Below, in pieces: positions 16,343 through 24,702 of a stretch of DNA of 64,000 nucleotides; the first letter of the stretch is position 1, and each line of letters starts with the position of its first letter. The stretch lies in NCBI RefSeq assembly GCF_029338295.1, contig NZ_CP119793.1, positions 248,001 to 312,000 of the forward strand, given 5' to 3'. This stretch comes from Haladaptatus sp. QDMS2. Its GTDB lineage: Archaea > Halobacteriota > Halobacteria > Halobacteriales > Halococcaceae. The position numbers and the translations under genes are program-made. The notes under the pieces are model-generated. The model saw only the letters and a list, made by a program, of their open reading frames with translations, was not told where the DNA came from and ran no database searches.

Positions 16343-18892
16343 ATGACTCAGGATTCGGGCGGCCCGACGGACCCACCAGCGGGTACCCAGCGGATCTCAT
16401 TGTCGGTACCGGACATGGATTGTCCGTCGTGTGCGGAGAAAATCGTCAACAGCGTCTCGACCCTCGACGGTATCCACGAAGTCGAACCGCAGGTGATGAC
16501 CGGGACGGTCACCGTCACCTACGATCCAGACGACACCGACATCAACGCCATTGAGGAACGGATTACCGCTGCAGGATATCGGATCGAATCACCAACTGAG
16601 ACGCAGACGGAGTCGCTGCGTGTCCCGGAGATGGACTGTCCGTCCTGTGCCGGGAAGATCGAAACCGAACTCGCCGCACTCGCTGGTGTTCTCGAGTACG
16701 ATACGGTGCCGACGACCGGCTCAGTCGTCGTGAGCTACAATCCCACCGAGACAGATCACGATGCGGTCGTGGCGGCCATCGAGCGGGCGGGGTACGCTGT
16801 CGAAGCGACAGAGCGGGAGGAGGGAGAAGGCAAGGACGCCCAGACCCAATCGGTATGGACGAGTCCTCGGGCACTAAAAACGTGGACGGGCGCACTTCTG
16901 CTCGCTCTCGGTGCCATCATCAGCGTCGGCCTTCCGAGCATTGATGTCGTCCTGTTCGAGCTGTTTGCCCAGCAGTTCACCGTCTCCGGCGTTCTATTCT
17001 TCGCGAGCGCCGTCGTCGCCGGTCAGGAGATCGTCCGCAACGGCTACTACTCCGCCCGGACACTGTCGCTGGATATCGACCTGCTGATGAGCCTCGGCAT
17101 CCTCGGTGCCCTCACCGCGAGTCTGGCGTTCGGGGAGTCTCTCTTCTGGGAGGCCGGGATGCTTGCCGTCCTGTTCAGCGTCGCCGAACTGATGGAACGC
17201 TACGCGATGGACCGGGCGCGATCGTCGCTCCGTGAGCTCGTCGACCTCTCTCCCGACACGGCGACGATTCGTCGGAACGGCGACGAGCACACGGTGCCCG
17301 TCGAGGACCTGGAAATTGGTGATGTCACGCTCGTTCGTCCGGGCGAAAAGATCCCCGCTGATGGCGTCGTCGTCGAGGGGGCGAGCGCGGTCAATCAGGC
17401 GCCCATCACGGGCGAGAGTCTCCCGGCGGACAAGACCACGGGCGACGAGGTGTACGCGGGCACGATTAACGAGGAAGGGTATCTAGAGGTCGAGGTCACC
17501 GCCGAGGCGTCCGAGAGCACGCTCGCTCGAATTATCGAATTGGTCGAGGACGCCCAGCGCGACCGAACCGAACATGAGCGCTTCGTCGACCGGTTCGCCG
17601 GGTACTACACGCCGGTCGTAGTGACCTTCGCCGTCCTGGTCGCAATCGTCCAGCCAGTCGTCTTCGGTCGGCCGTGGGCAACGGGGTTCACCCAGGGGCT
17701 TGCGTTACTCGTGCTCGCGTGTCCGTGTGCGCTCGTCATCAGCACGCCGGTGAGCGTCATCTCGGGCATCACGAGCGCGGCGCGAAACGGCGTCCTCATC
17801 AAAGGCGGGACGCACCTCGAAGCGATGGGCGCGGTCGACGTCGTCGCCTTCGACAAGACGGGGACGCTCACGAAGGGCGAGCTCACGGTCACTGACGTAG
17901 TTCCGCTCGGCGGGACGACTCGAGAGCAGGTGCTCGCGACGGCGGCACGGCTGGAAGCACGAAGCGAACATCCAATCGCGGAATCAATCGTTGCTGCAGC
18001 CGACGCAGAAGGCTTCGACCGCTCCGAGGTAACATCGTTCGAGAGTCTGACCGGCAAGGGCGTCAGAGCTGACCTCGACGGCGAGACCTACTACGCTGGC
18101 AATCCGGCATTGTTCGAGGATCTCGGGGTTGATCTCGGGCACGTTCACGCTGTCCCGGACGGCGGTGTACTTGCCACCGAACCGAGCACCTGTGACCATG
18201 GGGAATACTACGATCTGCGGACGCAGACGATCACCCAGCTGCAAGAGCAGGGAAAGACGGTTGTGCTAGTCGGAACAGTCGACGGAATCGAGGGCGTGAT
18301 TGCGGTCGCCGACGAACTGCGGTCGACGGCGGCAGACACCGTCGCTCGCCTGCACGACCAGGGCATCGAGCACGTCGTGATGCTGACCGGTGACAATCAG
18401 GCAACGGCCGACGCAATCGGTGCCAGTGCGGGCGTGGATGCTGTGTACGCGGAGTTACTCCCCGAAGAGAAGGCGACGGTCGTTCGCGAGCTCGAAGCTG
18501 AGTACGGAACGGTCGCGATGGTCGGCGATGGCATCAACGACGCGCCCGCGCTCGCCACGGCGACGGTCGGTATCGCGATGGGGGCTGCCGGGACGGACAC
18601 AGCCATCGAGTCCGCGAACATCGCGCTGATGGGCGACGACCTGTCCAAACTCCCGTACCTTCACCGACTGTCCCAGACGGCAGGGAGCGTCATCCAGCAG
18701 AACATCTGGTCGAGCATCGGTGTGAAGGTCCTACTGGCGCTCGGGGTGCCGTTCGGACTGGTGAACGTGGCCCTCGCGATCATCGTCGGGGATATGGGGA
18801 TGAGTCTCGCAGTCACTACGAACGCGCTCCGATTGAGTCGGGTGTCGCCGGATGGTGTCTCAGCTAAATCGAGGTCCTCCGGTGATGACTGA
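16343..18892 (+). CDS. P1B-type heavy-metal ATPase, Zn/Cd-type residues
   Basis: 849 aa. Two N-terminal HMA domains, each with MDCPSC (C27/C30 and C99/C102), precede the membrane domain. The transport motif C460-P-C462, the phosphorylation site D504-KTGTLT, the 'SEHPIAESI' HP loop and 'GDGINDAPALA' are all present. Close to the C-terminus, K795 ('IGVKVLLALG') and D817 ('VGDMGMS') match the ZntA-type (P1B-2) binding residues rather than the YN and MxxSS of copper pumps. It should export Zn2+, Cd2+ or similar divalent ions using ATP. A His-containing insert lies at about 600-625. Controlled perhaps by the HTH_10 gene just upstream. Confidence 0.95.
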   Translation: MTQDSGGPTDPPAGTQRISLSVPDMDCPSCAEKIVNSVSTLDGIHEVEPQVMTGTVTVTYDPDDTDINAIEERITAAGYRIESPTETQTESLRVPEMDCPSCAGKIETELAALAGVLEYDTVPTTGSVVVSYNPTETDHDAVVAAIERAGYAVEATEREEGEGKDAQTQSVWTSPRALKTWTGALLLALGAIISVGLPSIDVVLFELFAQQFTVSGVLFFASAVVAGQEIVRNGYYSARTLSLDIDLLMSLGILGALTASLAFGESLFWEAGMLAVLFSVAELMERYAMDRARSSLRELVDLSPDTATIRRNGDEHTVPVEDLEIGDVTLVRPGEKIPADGVVVEGASAVNQAPITGESLPADKTTGDEVYAGTINEEGYLEVEVTAEASESTLARIIELVEDAQRDRTEHERFVDRFAGYYTPVVVTFAVLVAIVQPVVFGRPWATGFTQGLALLVLACPCALVISTPVSVISGITSAARNGVLIKGGTHLEAMGAVDVVAFDKTGTLTKGELTVTDVVPLGGTTREQVLATAARLEARSEHPIAESIVAAADAEGFDRSEVTSFESLTGKGVRADLDGETYYAGNPALFEDLGVDLGHVHAVPDGGVLATEPSTCDHGEYYDLRTQTITQLQEQGKTVVLVGTVDGIEGVIAVADELRSTAADTVARLHDQGIEHVVMLTGDNQATADAIGASAGVDAVYAELLPEEKATVVRELEAEYGTVAMVGDGINDAPALATATVGIAMGAAGTDTAIESANIALMGDDLSKLPYLHRLSQTAGSVIQQNIWSSIGVKVLLALGVPFGLVNVALAIIVGDMGMSLAVTTNALRLSRVSPDGVSAKSRSSGDD

Positions 18893-18929
18893 CGTAGATT
18901 AGACGTTCGTCGCAGTTAAGAACTATTTC

Positions 18930-19520
18930 CTATGTGACGACGATGCCGCCGTCAATCTCCATGTAGGCGTGGCCGTAACCACAGTAGGTCAGGCAACTCA
19001 GCGTATAATCGCCAGGTCGCGTCACACCTAACTGTCGAACGACGGGTCTTGTGGCCCTCCGTGGAAGCGCAACGGGGTGCATCATCATCCCACCCTCCAT
19101 GTGGACCTGTCCAGACGGCATGATTCCGAGACTGTGGTCGGGATACTGCTCGTTCGCCACCTCCAGTAGTTCGTGAAAGTCACCGCTCGATGGGGGCGGG
19201 ATGCGCTCCTCGTTTCGCTCTTCGAGCGCTTCGTGGTCTGGAAGCGCGCCTCGGATCGAGGCCGGAAGAGCTTGCACGACTTGACTCGCGCCGGTATTAA
19301 ACGCGATGACGCGGAGGACATCACCACGTCGCAAGCTGACACGCTCTTGCTCCTCGCCGGTGTCGTCGAGCATAACGAAGCCCCAGTGATAGGCTCCGAC
19401 GTAGATCGTCCTGTCAATGCTGTCGCCACTGCCTGGGAGATTGCCGATACATCCTGACAGACTCGCGATGCCCGCTCCGAGTGCTGTCAGAATTTCTCGC
19501 CGCTGTACTGTCGGGGACAT
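18930..19520 (-). CDS. CuA-like cupredoxin lipoprotein
   Basis: 196 aa. The N-terminus 'MSPTVQRREILTALGAGIAS' with an RR pair and lipobox 'SLSGC' (C24) predicts Tat export and a lipid anchor. The C-terminal end carries C176-x3-C180-x3-H184-x2-M187 ('CLTYCGYGHAYM'), the CuA ligand pattern of cytochrome oxidase subunit II, with an early His at 45 ('YHWGF') as the likely remaining ligand. A Met/His-rich stretch ('QVHMEGGMMMHPV') could add metal binding. It may be an oxidase-like electron carrier or an outside metal sensor. It forms a unit with the SHOCT gene upstream, 9 nt apart. Confidence 0.82.
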   Translation of the reverse strand: MSPTVQRREILTALGAGIASLSGCIGNLPGSGDSIDRTIYVGAYHWGFVMLDDTGEEQERVSLRRGDVLRVIAFNTGASQVVQALPASIRGALPDHEALEERNEERIPPPSSGDFHELLEVANEQYPDHSLGIMPSGQVHMEGGMMMHPVALPRRATRPVVRQLGVTRPGDYTLSCLTYCGYGHAYMEIDGGIVVT

Positions 19521-19529
19521 ACTTGTGAC

Positions 19530-19898
19530 CTACTGCAACTCCTCGCGGCTGAGTCTCGCGTGCCGTTCCTCGAACTCCTCCTCAGTGAGCTCACCGCGAG
19601 CGTACGCCACTCGGAGCTCCTCGAGTGCCCTGTCGCCAGTCACCGCCGACCCGACGCCACCGACGAGGCCACGATACAGGAGGTAGCCGATGCCGACGAG
19701 GACGACGAGCCAGACGAGCATCATCCCGATGCCCCACAGCGGTGAGAGGCCACCGGCCATGCCACCACCCCACCACCACCCCATCATGCCCATCATCGGC
19801 ATCGCAAATACCATCATCAACAGCGGGAACAGGACTATTACCGCGAGGACGATCAGGACGATGCGGAGCAAGCCGTCGGACGTGCGCTCAGCGGACAT
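19530..19898 (-). CDS. SHOCT-domain membrane protein
   Basis: 122 aa. Two hydrophobic regions, 'IVLIVLAVIVLFPLLMMVFA' and 'IGMMLVWLVVLVGIGYLLY', are separated by a Gly/Met/Trp-rich loop ('MMGMMGWWWGGGMAGG'). The C-terminus is a SHOCT motif, 'ALEELRVAYARGELTEEEFE'. SHOCT proteins are small and often regulate or assemble other complexes. It is the first gene of the two-gene unit with the CuA-like protein. A TATA element lies at 19932-19938, about 38 nt before the ATG. Confidence 0.85.
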   Translation of the reverse strand: MSAERTSDGLLRIVLIVLAVIVLFPLLMMVFAMPMMGMMGWWWGGGMAGGLSPLWGIGMMLVWLVVLVGIGYLLYRGLVGGVGSAVTGDRALEELRVAYARGELTEEEFEERHARLSREELQ

Positions 19899-19931
19899 GG
19901 TGAATCACTAGGAATGTTTGTCAGTTGACGC

Positions 19932-19938
19932 AATAAAT
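19932..19938 (-). promoter_or_regulatory. TATA box for the SHOCT/CuA unit
   Basis: On the minus strand this reads within AAATTTATTG, about 38 nt before the ATG at 19898, leaving a leader of roughly 10 nt. Placement is as in haloarchaeal promoters; the call is by eye. Confidence 0.45.
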
Positions 19939-20030
19939 TTAGTCGGCTACCAGTACCACTCTGGTGATGGATTCTGCTGGAGAGGTATCTGACGGTACGT
20001 TGCTTTATGTTTTCACTGAGCTGAGTGCAC

Positions 20031-20252
20031 TCAGCAACAGCCGGGGTCGTCAGGCGCCCACTCGCACGCGTTGCCGGTCGTCAGGCTGTTTTCATCGATG
20101 TACGTCGAGAGACATGCATAGTTACAGAAGTATGATGGCGACCCACAGTCGTCGTTGCAGTCACGGACGCAGATTGGGTCGTGGTCGAAGATGCGAGAGC
20201 CACAGTACGCACACGTCTCGTCAGCGTCGGGGATTTCGACAGTTGTAGACAT
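20031..20252 (-). CDS. Small Cys-rich metal-binding protein (TRASH-like)
   Basis: 73 aa from the ATG at 20250-20252. It has ten Cys: 'CAYCGSRIFDHDPICVRDC', 'CGSPSYFCNYACLSTYI' and a C-terminal 'CC'. The 'YFCNYACLSTYI' segment resembles the C-terminal half of TRASH/MYM zinc fingers, which bind metals in heavy-metal sensing and handling proteins. Its place beside the P1B ATPase and the CuA-like lipoprotein supports a role in metal binding or delivery. The gene is convergent with nothing and stands alone. Confidence 0.72.
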   Translation of the reverse strand: MSTTVEIPDADETCAYCGSRIFDHDPICVRDCNDDCGSPSYFCNYACLSTYIDENSLTTGNACEWAPDDPGCC

Positions 20253-20412
20253 ACCTGCGCTACGGGTACGAGCTAAAAACGCATTTCGCTGAATCGGTAC
20301 GTGACGAGAAACACACAAGTGAGGACACTACGAGACTGGGAGCTTGACGATCGCCGTCGAAGAGATTACTCAACCAGAGTCTGGTAACACCGGGACAGCG
20401 CCGTCAGTACTG

Positions 20413-20430
20413 TTTTTCGAGCGCCGGGGA
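20413..20430 (+). promoter_or_regulatory. T-tract/GC leader element (copy 1, degenerate hairpin)
   Basis: T5 followed by CGAGCGCCGGGGAG, 6 nt before the ATG at 20436. It matches the start of the hairpin at 23034 but lacks the right arm. See the finding on leader hairpins. Confidence 0.45.
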
Positions 20431-20435
20431 GATCG

Positions 20436-20898
20436 ATGTCGACACGAAGTCGGCTCCGATTCATCCAGCGAGTCGAACAGGCCGGCGAACCAACCCATGC
20501 CGAGCGCGGGCCGGGCTACACGGCAACCCTGTTCCTCGAAAAAGCTCTCGACGATGGGACGATACCTAGACGGGAAGCCGGAACGAACGATCGACGCAGC
20601 ACAGCCCTCGGATATCCTCGAACCGGCCAACATGGAGCATCAGGACCAACCGATGTTCCTGCTCGGCCACGGCGTCGAGAACCCAGCGGATGGCATCCAC
20701 GGCGATGAGGGGTACCTCTACGTCGTGGAACTCCCGACGGAGAACTCAGTTGACGAGCCAGCCGAGTGGACCGTCAAGGTGAGCGAGCACACCGGGTTCC
20801 CTCGCTGGGACGGCCCGACCGACGAGGCCTTCGAGCGGGCGAGCTGGCAGTTCCACGGGACGCTAGAGAACGCGCTCGCAGCTCTCGTCGCTGAATAA
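20436..20898 (+). pseudogene. Plasmid-type conserved protein, frameshifted
   Basis: The ATG at 20436 gives 'MSTRSRLRFIQRVEQAGEP', then 'GYTATLFLEKAL'. After the run of five A's at about 20539 the protein continues one frame over as 'KKLSTMGRYLDGKPERTIDA', 'MEHQDQPMFLLGHGVENPAD', 'GYLYVVELPTENSVDEPAEW' and so on to 20898. One extra A explains it. A second, N-terminal fragment of the same family is at 27405-27558. Gene finders would call only 20632-20898 (88 aa). Function unknown. Confidence 0.7.
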
Positions 20899-20925
20899 CG
20901 GACCGTCAACTTAAATCCAGAAACG

Positions 20926-20933
20926 TATTTATG
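20926..20933 (+). promoter_or_regulatory. TATA box of the wHTH antitoxin-like gene
   Basis: TATTTATG centred 29 nt before the ATG at 20959, which implies a leaderless transcript for the wHTH/nucleotidyltransferase pair. Confidence 0.6.
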
Positions 20934-20958
20934 TGAATAGGGTTTAGAGTAGACACAG

Positions 20959-21909
20959 ATGCTTACCAAGGCTGGACTTGCCGTCATTGACGCATTGAGT
21001 ACCGGCCGGGACGCGACGGCGGCTAAACTCGCGACAGACACCGAGTATTCGCAAACACACCTCTACGATGTGCTCGATGTCTTGCTGGAATCAGGGCTGC
21101 TCGCCGAACGCCGTGGTCCCAATAACCAGCGGCAGGTCCATGTCACGGATCATCCGGTCGTCGAAGCATACCGGAGCCTCCAGGCGGAACTCGGCCACGT
21201 CGAGTGGGCCGACCTCCTCTCGCCGGCCACACTCCGAGTGTGCTGGTACCTTGACGAGCCTCGTCGGGTGTCCGAGATCGCAGCGCGACTCGAGATTACA
21301 CGCCAGAGCGTTCACAAGGCGCTGTCGCCGCTCAAGCATCGGGCGATGCTGTCCCCGTCCGGCCCGGAGTACGCATTGAGTGAAGATCTCTCCCCGCTGC
21401 TGGCGTTCGCCCGTGCTGTCGTGCGACATGAGCACCGGTCGCGAGTCCGGGCACTCGCGCCGAGTGCGACCGTCGAATGGTGTGATCCGAAGCGGGCACT
21501 CGTCCGCGTCCAGACAGCCGCGGATACGGAGGCACTTGAGGCAGCCGCCGACTGGCAACTGACCGGACTCGCTCGGTTTGCAGCGTACGGCCTGCAGTTC
21601 TTCCTCGCCGGCGAACCCGCGTTCTGGTATGCCCCCGGCGAGGAACTCACACCTGCCGAGGTGGTGTGCCACACGCTCGTCCTCGATAGCGGCTCCCGCC
21701 GCGTCAGTTATACAATGCTCTTGATCGAGAAGCTGGACATCGACCAGGAGACACTGACGGAGACTGCGCAGTGGTACGAGTTGGAACCGACGGTGACTGC
21801 GATGTATCGACCACTTGAGGGAGCGTTCGATGTGTCGGGTGACTCCCCCGTCATCCTCCCGAGTGAAGCAGAATTTACGGCGCTCAAAAAGCAGTACGGA
21901 GTATCATGA
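20959..21909 (+). CDS. Two-wHTH regulator, probable antitoxin partner
   Basis: 316 aa. A first winged helix (about 10-65, 'SQTHLYDVLDVLLESGLLAE') and a second one (about 90-140, 'RVSEIAARLEITRQSVHKAL') are followed by a domain of about 170 residues without an obvious fold. The stop overlaps the ATG of the nucleotidyltransferase gene (ATGA at 21906-21909), a tight coupling typical of toxin-antitoxin pairs of the AbiEi/AbiEii or wHTH/MNT kind. It probably represses the pair and neutralises the nucleotidyltransferase. It is intact, whereas its partner is broken. Confidence 0.8.
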   Translation: MLTKAGLAVIDALSTGRDATAAKLATDTEYSQTHLYDVLDVLLESGLLAERRGPNNQRQVHVTDHPVVEAYRSLQAELGHVEWADLLSPATLRVCWYLDEPRRVSEIAARLEITRQSVHKALSPLKHRAMLSPSGPEYALSEDLSPLLAFARAVVRHEHRSRVRALAPSATVEWCDPKRALVRVQTAADTEALEAAADWQLTGLARFAAYGLQFFLAGEPAFWYAPGEELTPAEVVCHTLVLDSGSRRVSYTMLLIEKLDIDQETLTETAQWYELEPTVTAMYRPLEGAFDVSGDSPVILPSEAEFTALKKQYGVS

Positions 21910-22775
21910 CTGTATTCAGGGGTGGCGAGGCGATCAAAGCGTTTCTCGAGGAGTTCGACAGCTGGCTCTCGGAGTCTGTAACTGTGTACCTCCTTGGTGG
22001 GTCTGCGATGACTGTTCGAGGATTGAAGGACCAGACCGAGGATATCGATCTCGCGTAGGGTGTGGTATCCGAATTCGAGCACGTCTACCAGACGCTCACG
22101 TCACAGGGATTCGCGGTCGTCGGCGAGCCAACGGAGTCGTTCGAAGGTGTCGGGAAAACCGTCGAGCTGCATCACAAGGAGCGCGGCTTCCAGATCGATA
22201 TCTTCGACCGGCAAGTCGTCGGGAAAGTGTGGATCACCAACCGGATGCACGACCGAGCGGAGGAGTTCTGGGCCGGCAGTCACGCGACGGCATTCGTCCT
22301 CGCCGATGAAGATATGTTCTTGCTGAAAGCGGTCTCCGGTGGTGACCTAGCGAGTGGTCGTCGACGCGACATCGAAGACATGCGGACGTACGCCCAGCGT
22401 GGGTTGGACTACGAGCTAATTCTAACCGAAATCGACGAACAGCGACCGTTTAACACAGGTTCGACTGAAGCACGGCAGATCCGTGACCGCTCGCATCCAC
22501 TATTCACGATTGAGATGGCGGTGAACTCACTCTCGGGACTTCCAAACACGTTCACTGCTCGTATCGAAGAGTTTGCGACCGAGTTCGAAGTCGAATATAT
22601 TGTGCTAGGGGCTGTTGACGATGGGATTGGCGACGTCGAAACAATTCGGGAGCGAGTCCTCGCGACTGTGCGAGCGCTTTCGGACGAACAAGAAGGTGCC
22701 GTCGACGACGCGATTGCCCGACTCGTTGCAAAGCAGATTCTCAAGCGCGACGGGGATACGATTCGACTCCGATAG
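21906..22775 (+). pseudogene. Nucleotidyltransferase (AbiEii/DUF6036-like) with in-frame TAG
   Basis: From the ATG at 21906 the frame reads 'MTVFRGGEAIKAFLEEFDSW', then the nucleotidyltransferase active-site pattern 'LGGSAMTVRGLKDQTEDIDL' (GGS at 31-33, D46-I-D48). Codon 51 is TAG (22056-22058). The same frame then runs on for 238 codons ('KTVELHHKERGFQIDIFDRQ', 'DEDMFLLKAVSGGDLASGRR'). A GTG at 22062 could start a product without the active site. The intact enzyme would add nucleotides to a tRNA or protein target; this copy should be inactive. Confidence 0.82.
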
Positions 22776-22794
22776 CTAGGCACCCCGGCCGAGG

Positions 22795-22830
22795 TTTTTG
22801 GTTTCCGCCCCGCGAGGGGTGCGGGGGCAG
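22795..22830 (+). promoter_or_regulatory. T-tract + GC hairpin leader element (copy 2)
   Basis: T5, then CCGCCCCGC-GAGGGGT-GCGGGGGCAGG. Two ATGs follow at 22835 and 22853. Confidence 0.55.
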
Positions 22831-23033
22831 GAAAATGCCCTCGAGAACAACCATGGCAACACTCCAAGCAGCGACACCGTCGACTGGTGCGACCGTACCG
22901 GACTCACAAGCAGTTCGACAGCGTTGTGAAGCGCATTGCTTCGGAACCCAGAATTGGGAGGTGGACGATCACCGTCGAGGAGGTGACTGGAGCGGAACAA
23001 AACGACGCCTAGCGAGCGTGTATTCTGGCGGAG

Positions 23034-23064
23034 TTTTTCGAGCGCCGGCGAAGGGTGCCGGCGC
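23034..23064 (+). promoter_or_regulatory. T-tract + GC hairpin leader element (copy 3)
   Basis: T5, then the perfect hairpin GCGCCGGC-GAAGGGT-GCCGGCGC, 56 nt before the ATG at 23121. Confidence 0.6.
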
Positions 23065-23120
23065 AGCGTACAGTGACGCGGAGCGAGGTCGTGGGCGTCG
23101 GCAGCAAAAGTGAAAAACAG

Positions 23121-23612
23121 ATGCACATGGTCATCTACACTCTGGTAGAGGCATCGACACACGACGACGCGTTAGCCACCGGAAAGACGGTGTTCGACCG
23201 CCTGGTCGGCGCGGACCCGCACGCCGGCGCCGTCTTTGATTACTACGTCACGTTCGACGAGGAGGATACGAGGGTCGCGGGCAAAGCGCGATGGGGCGAT
23301 CTCCCAACCACAGCCCCCGTCGACTCAAACGGTGGGCAGGACCTACTCGAACGAGGGTGGGAAGCGACGAAAGAAGAATTCGAGCGTAATCTCGAACGGG
23401 TGAAGGAAGCCATCGACGAACTCTCCGACGAGGAGATCATGCGCGATGAGGACCTCGCTCGGCACGCGTTCCATCAAGTCGGCGCGTACGACGGGCCGTC
23501 GGTGTTCTTGTACGACCAGCACGCGAGCGGCATCCGGCATCGTGAGCACCTGGATCGGCTCCTCGAAGAGAGTGAGGATCTCTGGGTCGTCCCCGCTGAC
23601 GTCCACTTCTAA
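23121..23612 (+). CDS. Conserved haloarchaeal protein (DUF7995-like)
   Basis: 163 aa from the ATG at 23121; the frame is open to 23055 but the added residues are poor. It begins 'MHMVIYTLVEASTHDDALAT', is helical and acidic in the middle ('ATKEEFERNLERVKEAIDEL'), and ends with 'SVFLYDQHASGIRHREHLDR' and 'DLWVVPADVHF'. The last motif also occurs in the broken gene at 4666-5549. I recall it as a plasmid-associated haloarchaeal family without known function. It is followed 3 nt later by a zinc-ribbon gene, probably in one operon. Confidence 0.72.
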   Translation: MHMVIYTLVEASTHDDALATGKTVFDRLVGADPHAGAVFDYYVTFDEEDTRVAGKARWGDLPTTAPVDSNGGQDLLERGWEATKEEFERNLERVKEAIDELSDEEIMRDEDLARHAFHQVGAYDGPSVFLYDQHASGIRHREHLDRLLEESEDLWVVPADVHF

Positions 23613-23615
23613 CCG

Positions 23616-23981
23616 ATGCCCCGAATCACCAACTGGACACGGGAGAGTCGAACGCCGTCGCTCGCGTATCGAAACACCGAGACTGGAGCCCGAGCCGTTC
23701 TCCATCGTGCACCCGAATCGTACCGGAACAAGTGGCGGGCAGCAATCCTCGTCGACGGTTACCCGATCTGGTCGCGTGGCTTCGAGACGAAGCAGGCGAC
23801 AGCCTTTCGGGACGCTCTTCGAGACAGACCACTCCCTGAGCTGACTTGCCCTGCGTGCCCGAACGACGACGTTCTCATCGGCGAGAAGGCAGCAGACGGG
23901 CCGAAAGTCCAGCGCTGGTTCGACTGCCCCGACTGTGGCTACGAAGCTCGCTCGAGGATCGTTTACGGCGCTGAACGCTGA
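23616..23981 (+). CDS. Zinc-ribbon protein (DUF7568-like)
   Basis: 121 aa. The N-terminal 80 residues, 'MPRITNWTRESRTPSLAYRN', 'AILVDGYPIWSRGFETKQAT', form a beta-rich basic domain. The C-terminal part is a zinc ribbon with 'CPACPNDDVLIGEKAADG' and 'WFDCPDCGYEARSRIVYG'. The type is common on haloarchaeal accessory replicons, probably DUF7568; the activity is unknown, but the ribbon suggests nucleic-acid binding. It sits between two other small DUF genes in the same direction. Confidence 0.8.
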   Translation: MPRITNWTRESRTPSLAYRNTETGARAVLHRAPESYRNKWRAAILVDGYPIWSRGFETKQATAFRDALRDRPLPELTCPACPNDDVLIGEKAADGPKVQRWFDCPDCGYEARSRIVYGAER

Positions 23982-24006
23982 GGTCATTGAACGTCCAGCG
24001 AAGGTG

Positions 24007-24034
24007 TTTTTCTGGGGCAGGAAGGGGTGGCCCG
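24007..24034 (+). promoter_or_regulatory. T-tract + hairpin leader element (copy 4)
   Basis: T5 followed by a weak hairpin GGGC-AGGAAGGGGTG-GCCC, 24 nt before the ATG at 24058. Confidence 0.4.
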
Positions 24035-24057
24035 AGTCACACGGGCCAGATCAACAA

Positions 24058-24453
24058 ATGAGTCTGGACGTCATCGACCGCCACAACGAAGCACTGTTCG
24101 AGTTCCTCTGGTGTCCGGTCTGCGGGCACGAGGTGTTCAGCCACATCCCCTTCGAGGGCGTGTTCTGCAAGAACTGCAATACACAGGTGGAACTCCAAGA
24201 GTCGCAAGAGGACCGTGGCTACGAGGAAGCTGTCCTCGCCAGCTTCGATACCGACACGACCTGGAATCTCCACGTCGACGAAAAACATCGTCGTGACCTC
24301 CCTGACGGGTCGGCGAGGGTGAAAATTTTCGGCGCACCGGGTGCCTACGAGGTCGACTGGTGGAGTCCGGAACCTAGCGAGGACTGGGAACCGGTCGAGC
24401 GCGGTGAGTTCGACGACGCAGAGGAGCCCGGTGACGTATCACATTTGGCATAA
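24058..24453 (+). CDS. Zinc-finger protein (DUF7567-like)
   Basis: 131 aa from the ATG at 24058. It begins 'MSLDVIDRHNEALFEFLWCP' and has a four-Cys ribbon: 'CPVCGHEVFSHIPFEGVFC' and 'CKNCNTQVELQE'. The C-terminal 70 residues are acidic and Trp-rich ('DTDTTWNLHVDEKHRRDLPD', 'YEVDWWSPEPSEDW'). The family, probably DUF7567, often sits beside the DUF7568-like gene, as it does here. Function unknown. It has its own leader hairpin. Confidence 0.78.
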   Translation: MSLDVIDRHNEALFEFLWCPVCGHEVFSHIPFEGVFCKNCNTQVELQESQEDRGYEEAVLASFDTDTTWNLHVDEKHRRDLPDGSARVKIFGAPGAYEVDWWSPEPSEDWEPVERGEFDDAEEPGDVSHLA

Positions 24454-24471
24454 CGATCTAATTGGAATTCT

Positions 24472-24570
24472 CAGTTTGAGTGTATCGACCTATTCCACAA
24501 AAGCTGGGAGTTCGAGGACAACGACCAGCAGGCAAATACAGCTCGGTTTCTCAGAGAAGCGCCAGAGTAG
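24472..24570 (+). pseudogene. C-terminal scrap of an unknown protein
   Basis: The frame 'QFECIDLFHKSWEFEDNDQQ', then 'ANTARFLREAPE', ends at TAG 24568. It has protein-like composition but no start. It is probably the tail of a deleted gene next to the incoming nuclease operon. Confidence 0.35.
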
Positions 24571-24702
24571 CACCAGGAGAAAACAGTCGGTGTGGTGAGT
24601 AGGAGGTACACCCTTATCGACGCCGACCCAGAATTGCTCAAAAACATCCAGCCTTAGAGATTTTAGGTACTGTTGACACCAGATTTGGGCTACATCAGAA
24701 TG

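Larger units (their letters stand above)
22776..23120. other. Intergenic with two leader hairpins and a gene scrap
   Basis: Between the hairpins at 22795 and 23034 the frame ending at 23012 reads 'QFDSVVKRIASEPRIGRWTI', then 'TVEEVTGAEQNDA'. It resembles the tail of a small plasmid protein, with a similar 'TIAVEEITQPESGNT' at about 20345. No intact gene is evident. Confidence 0.4.

Noticed and set aside
22056-22058. Pyrrolysine at the TAG in the nucleotidyltransferase
   Set aside because: Pyl is not expected in haloarchaea, no Pyl genes are visible here, and the site is in a surface region behind the active site.
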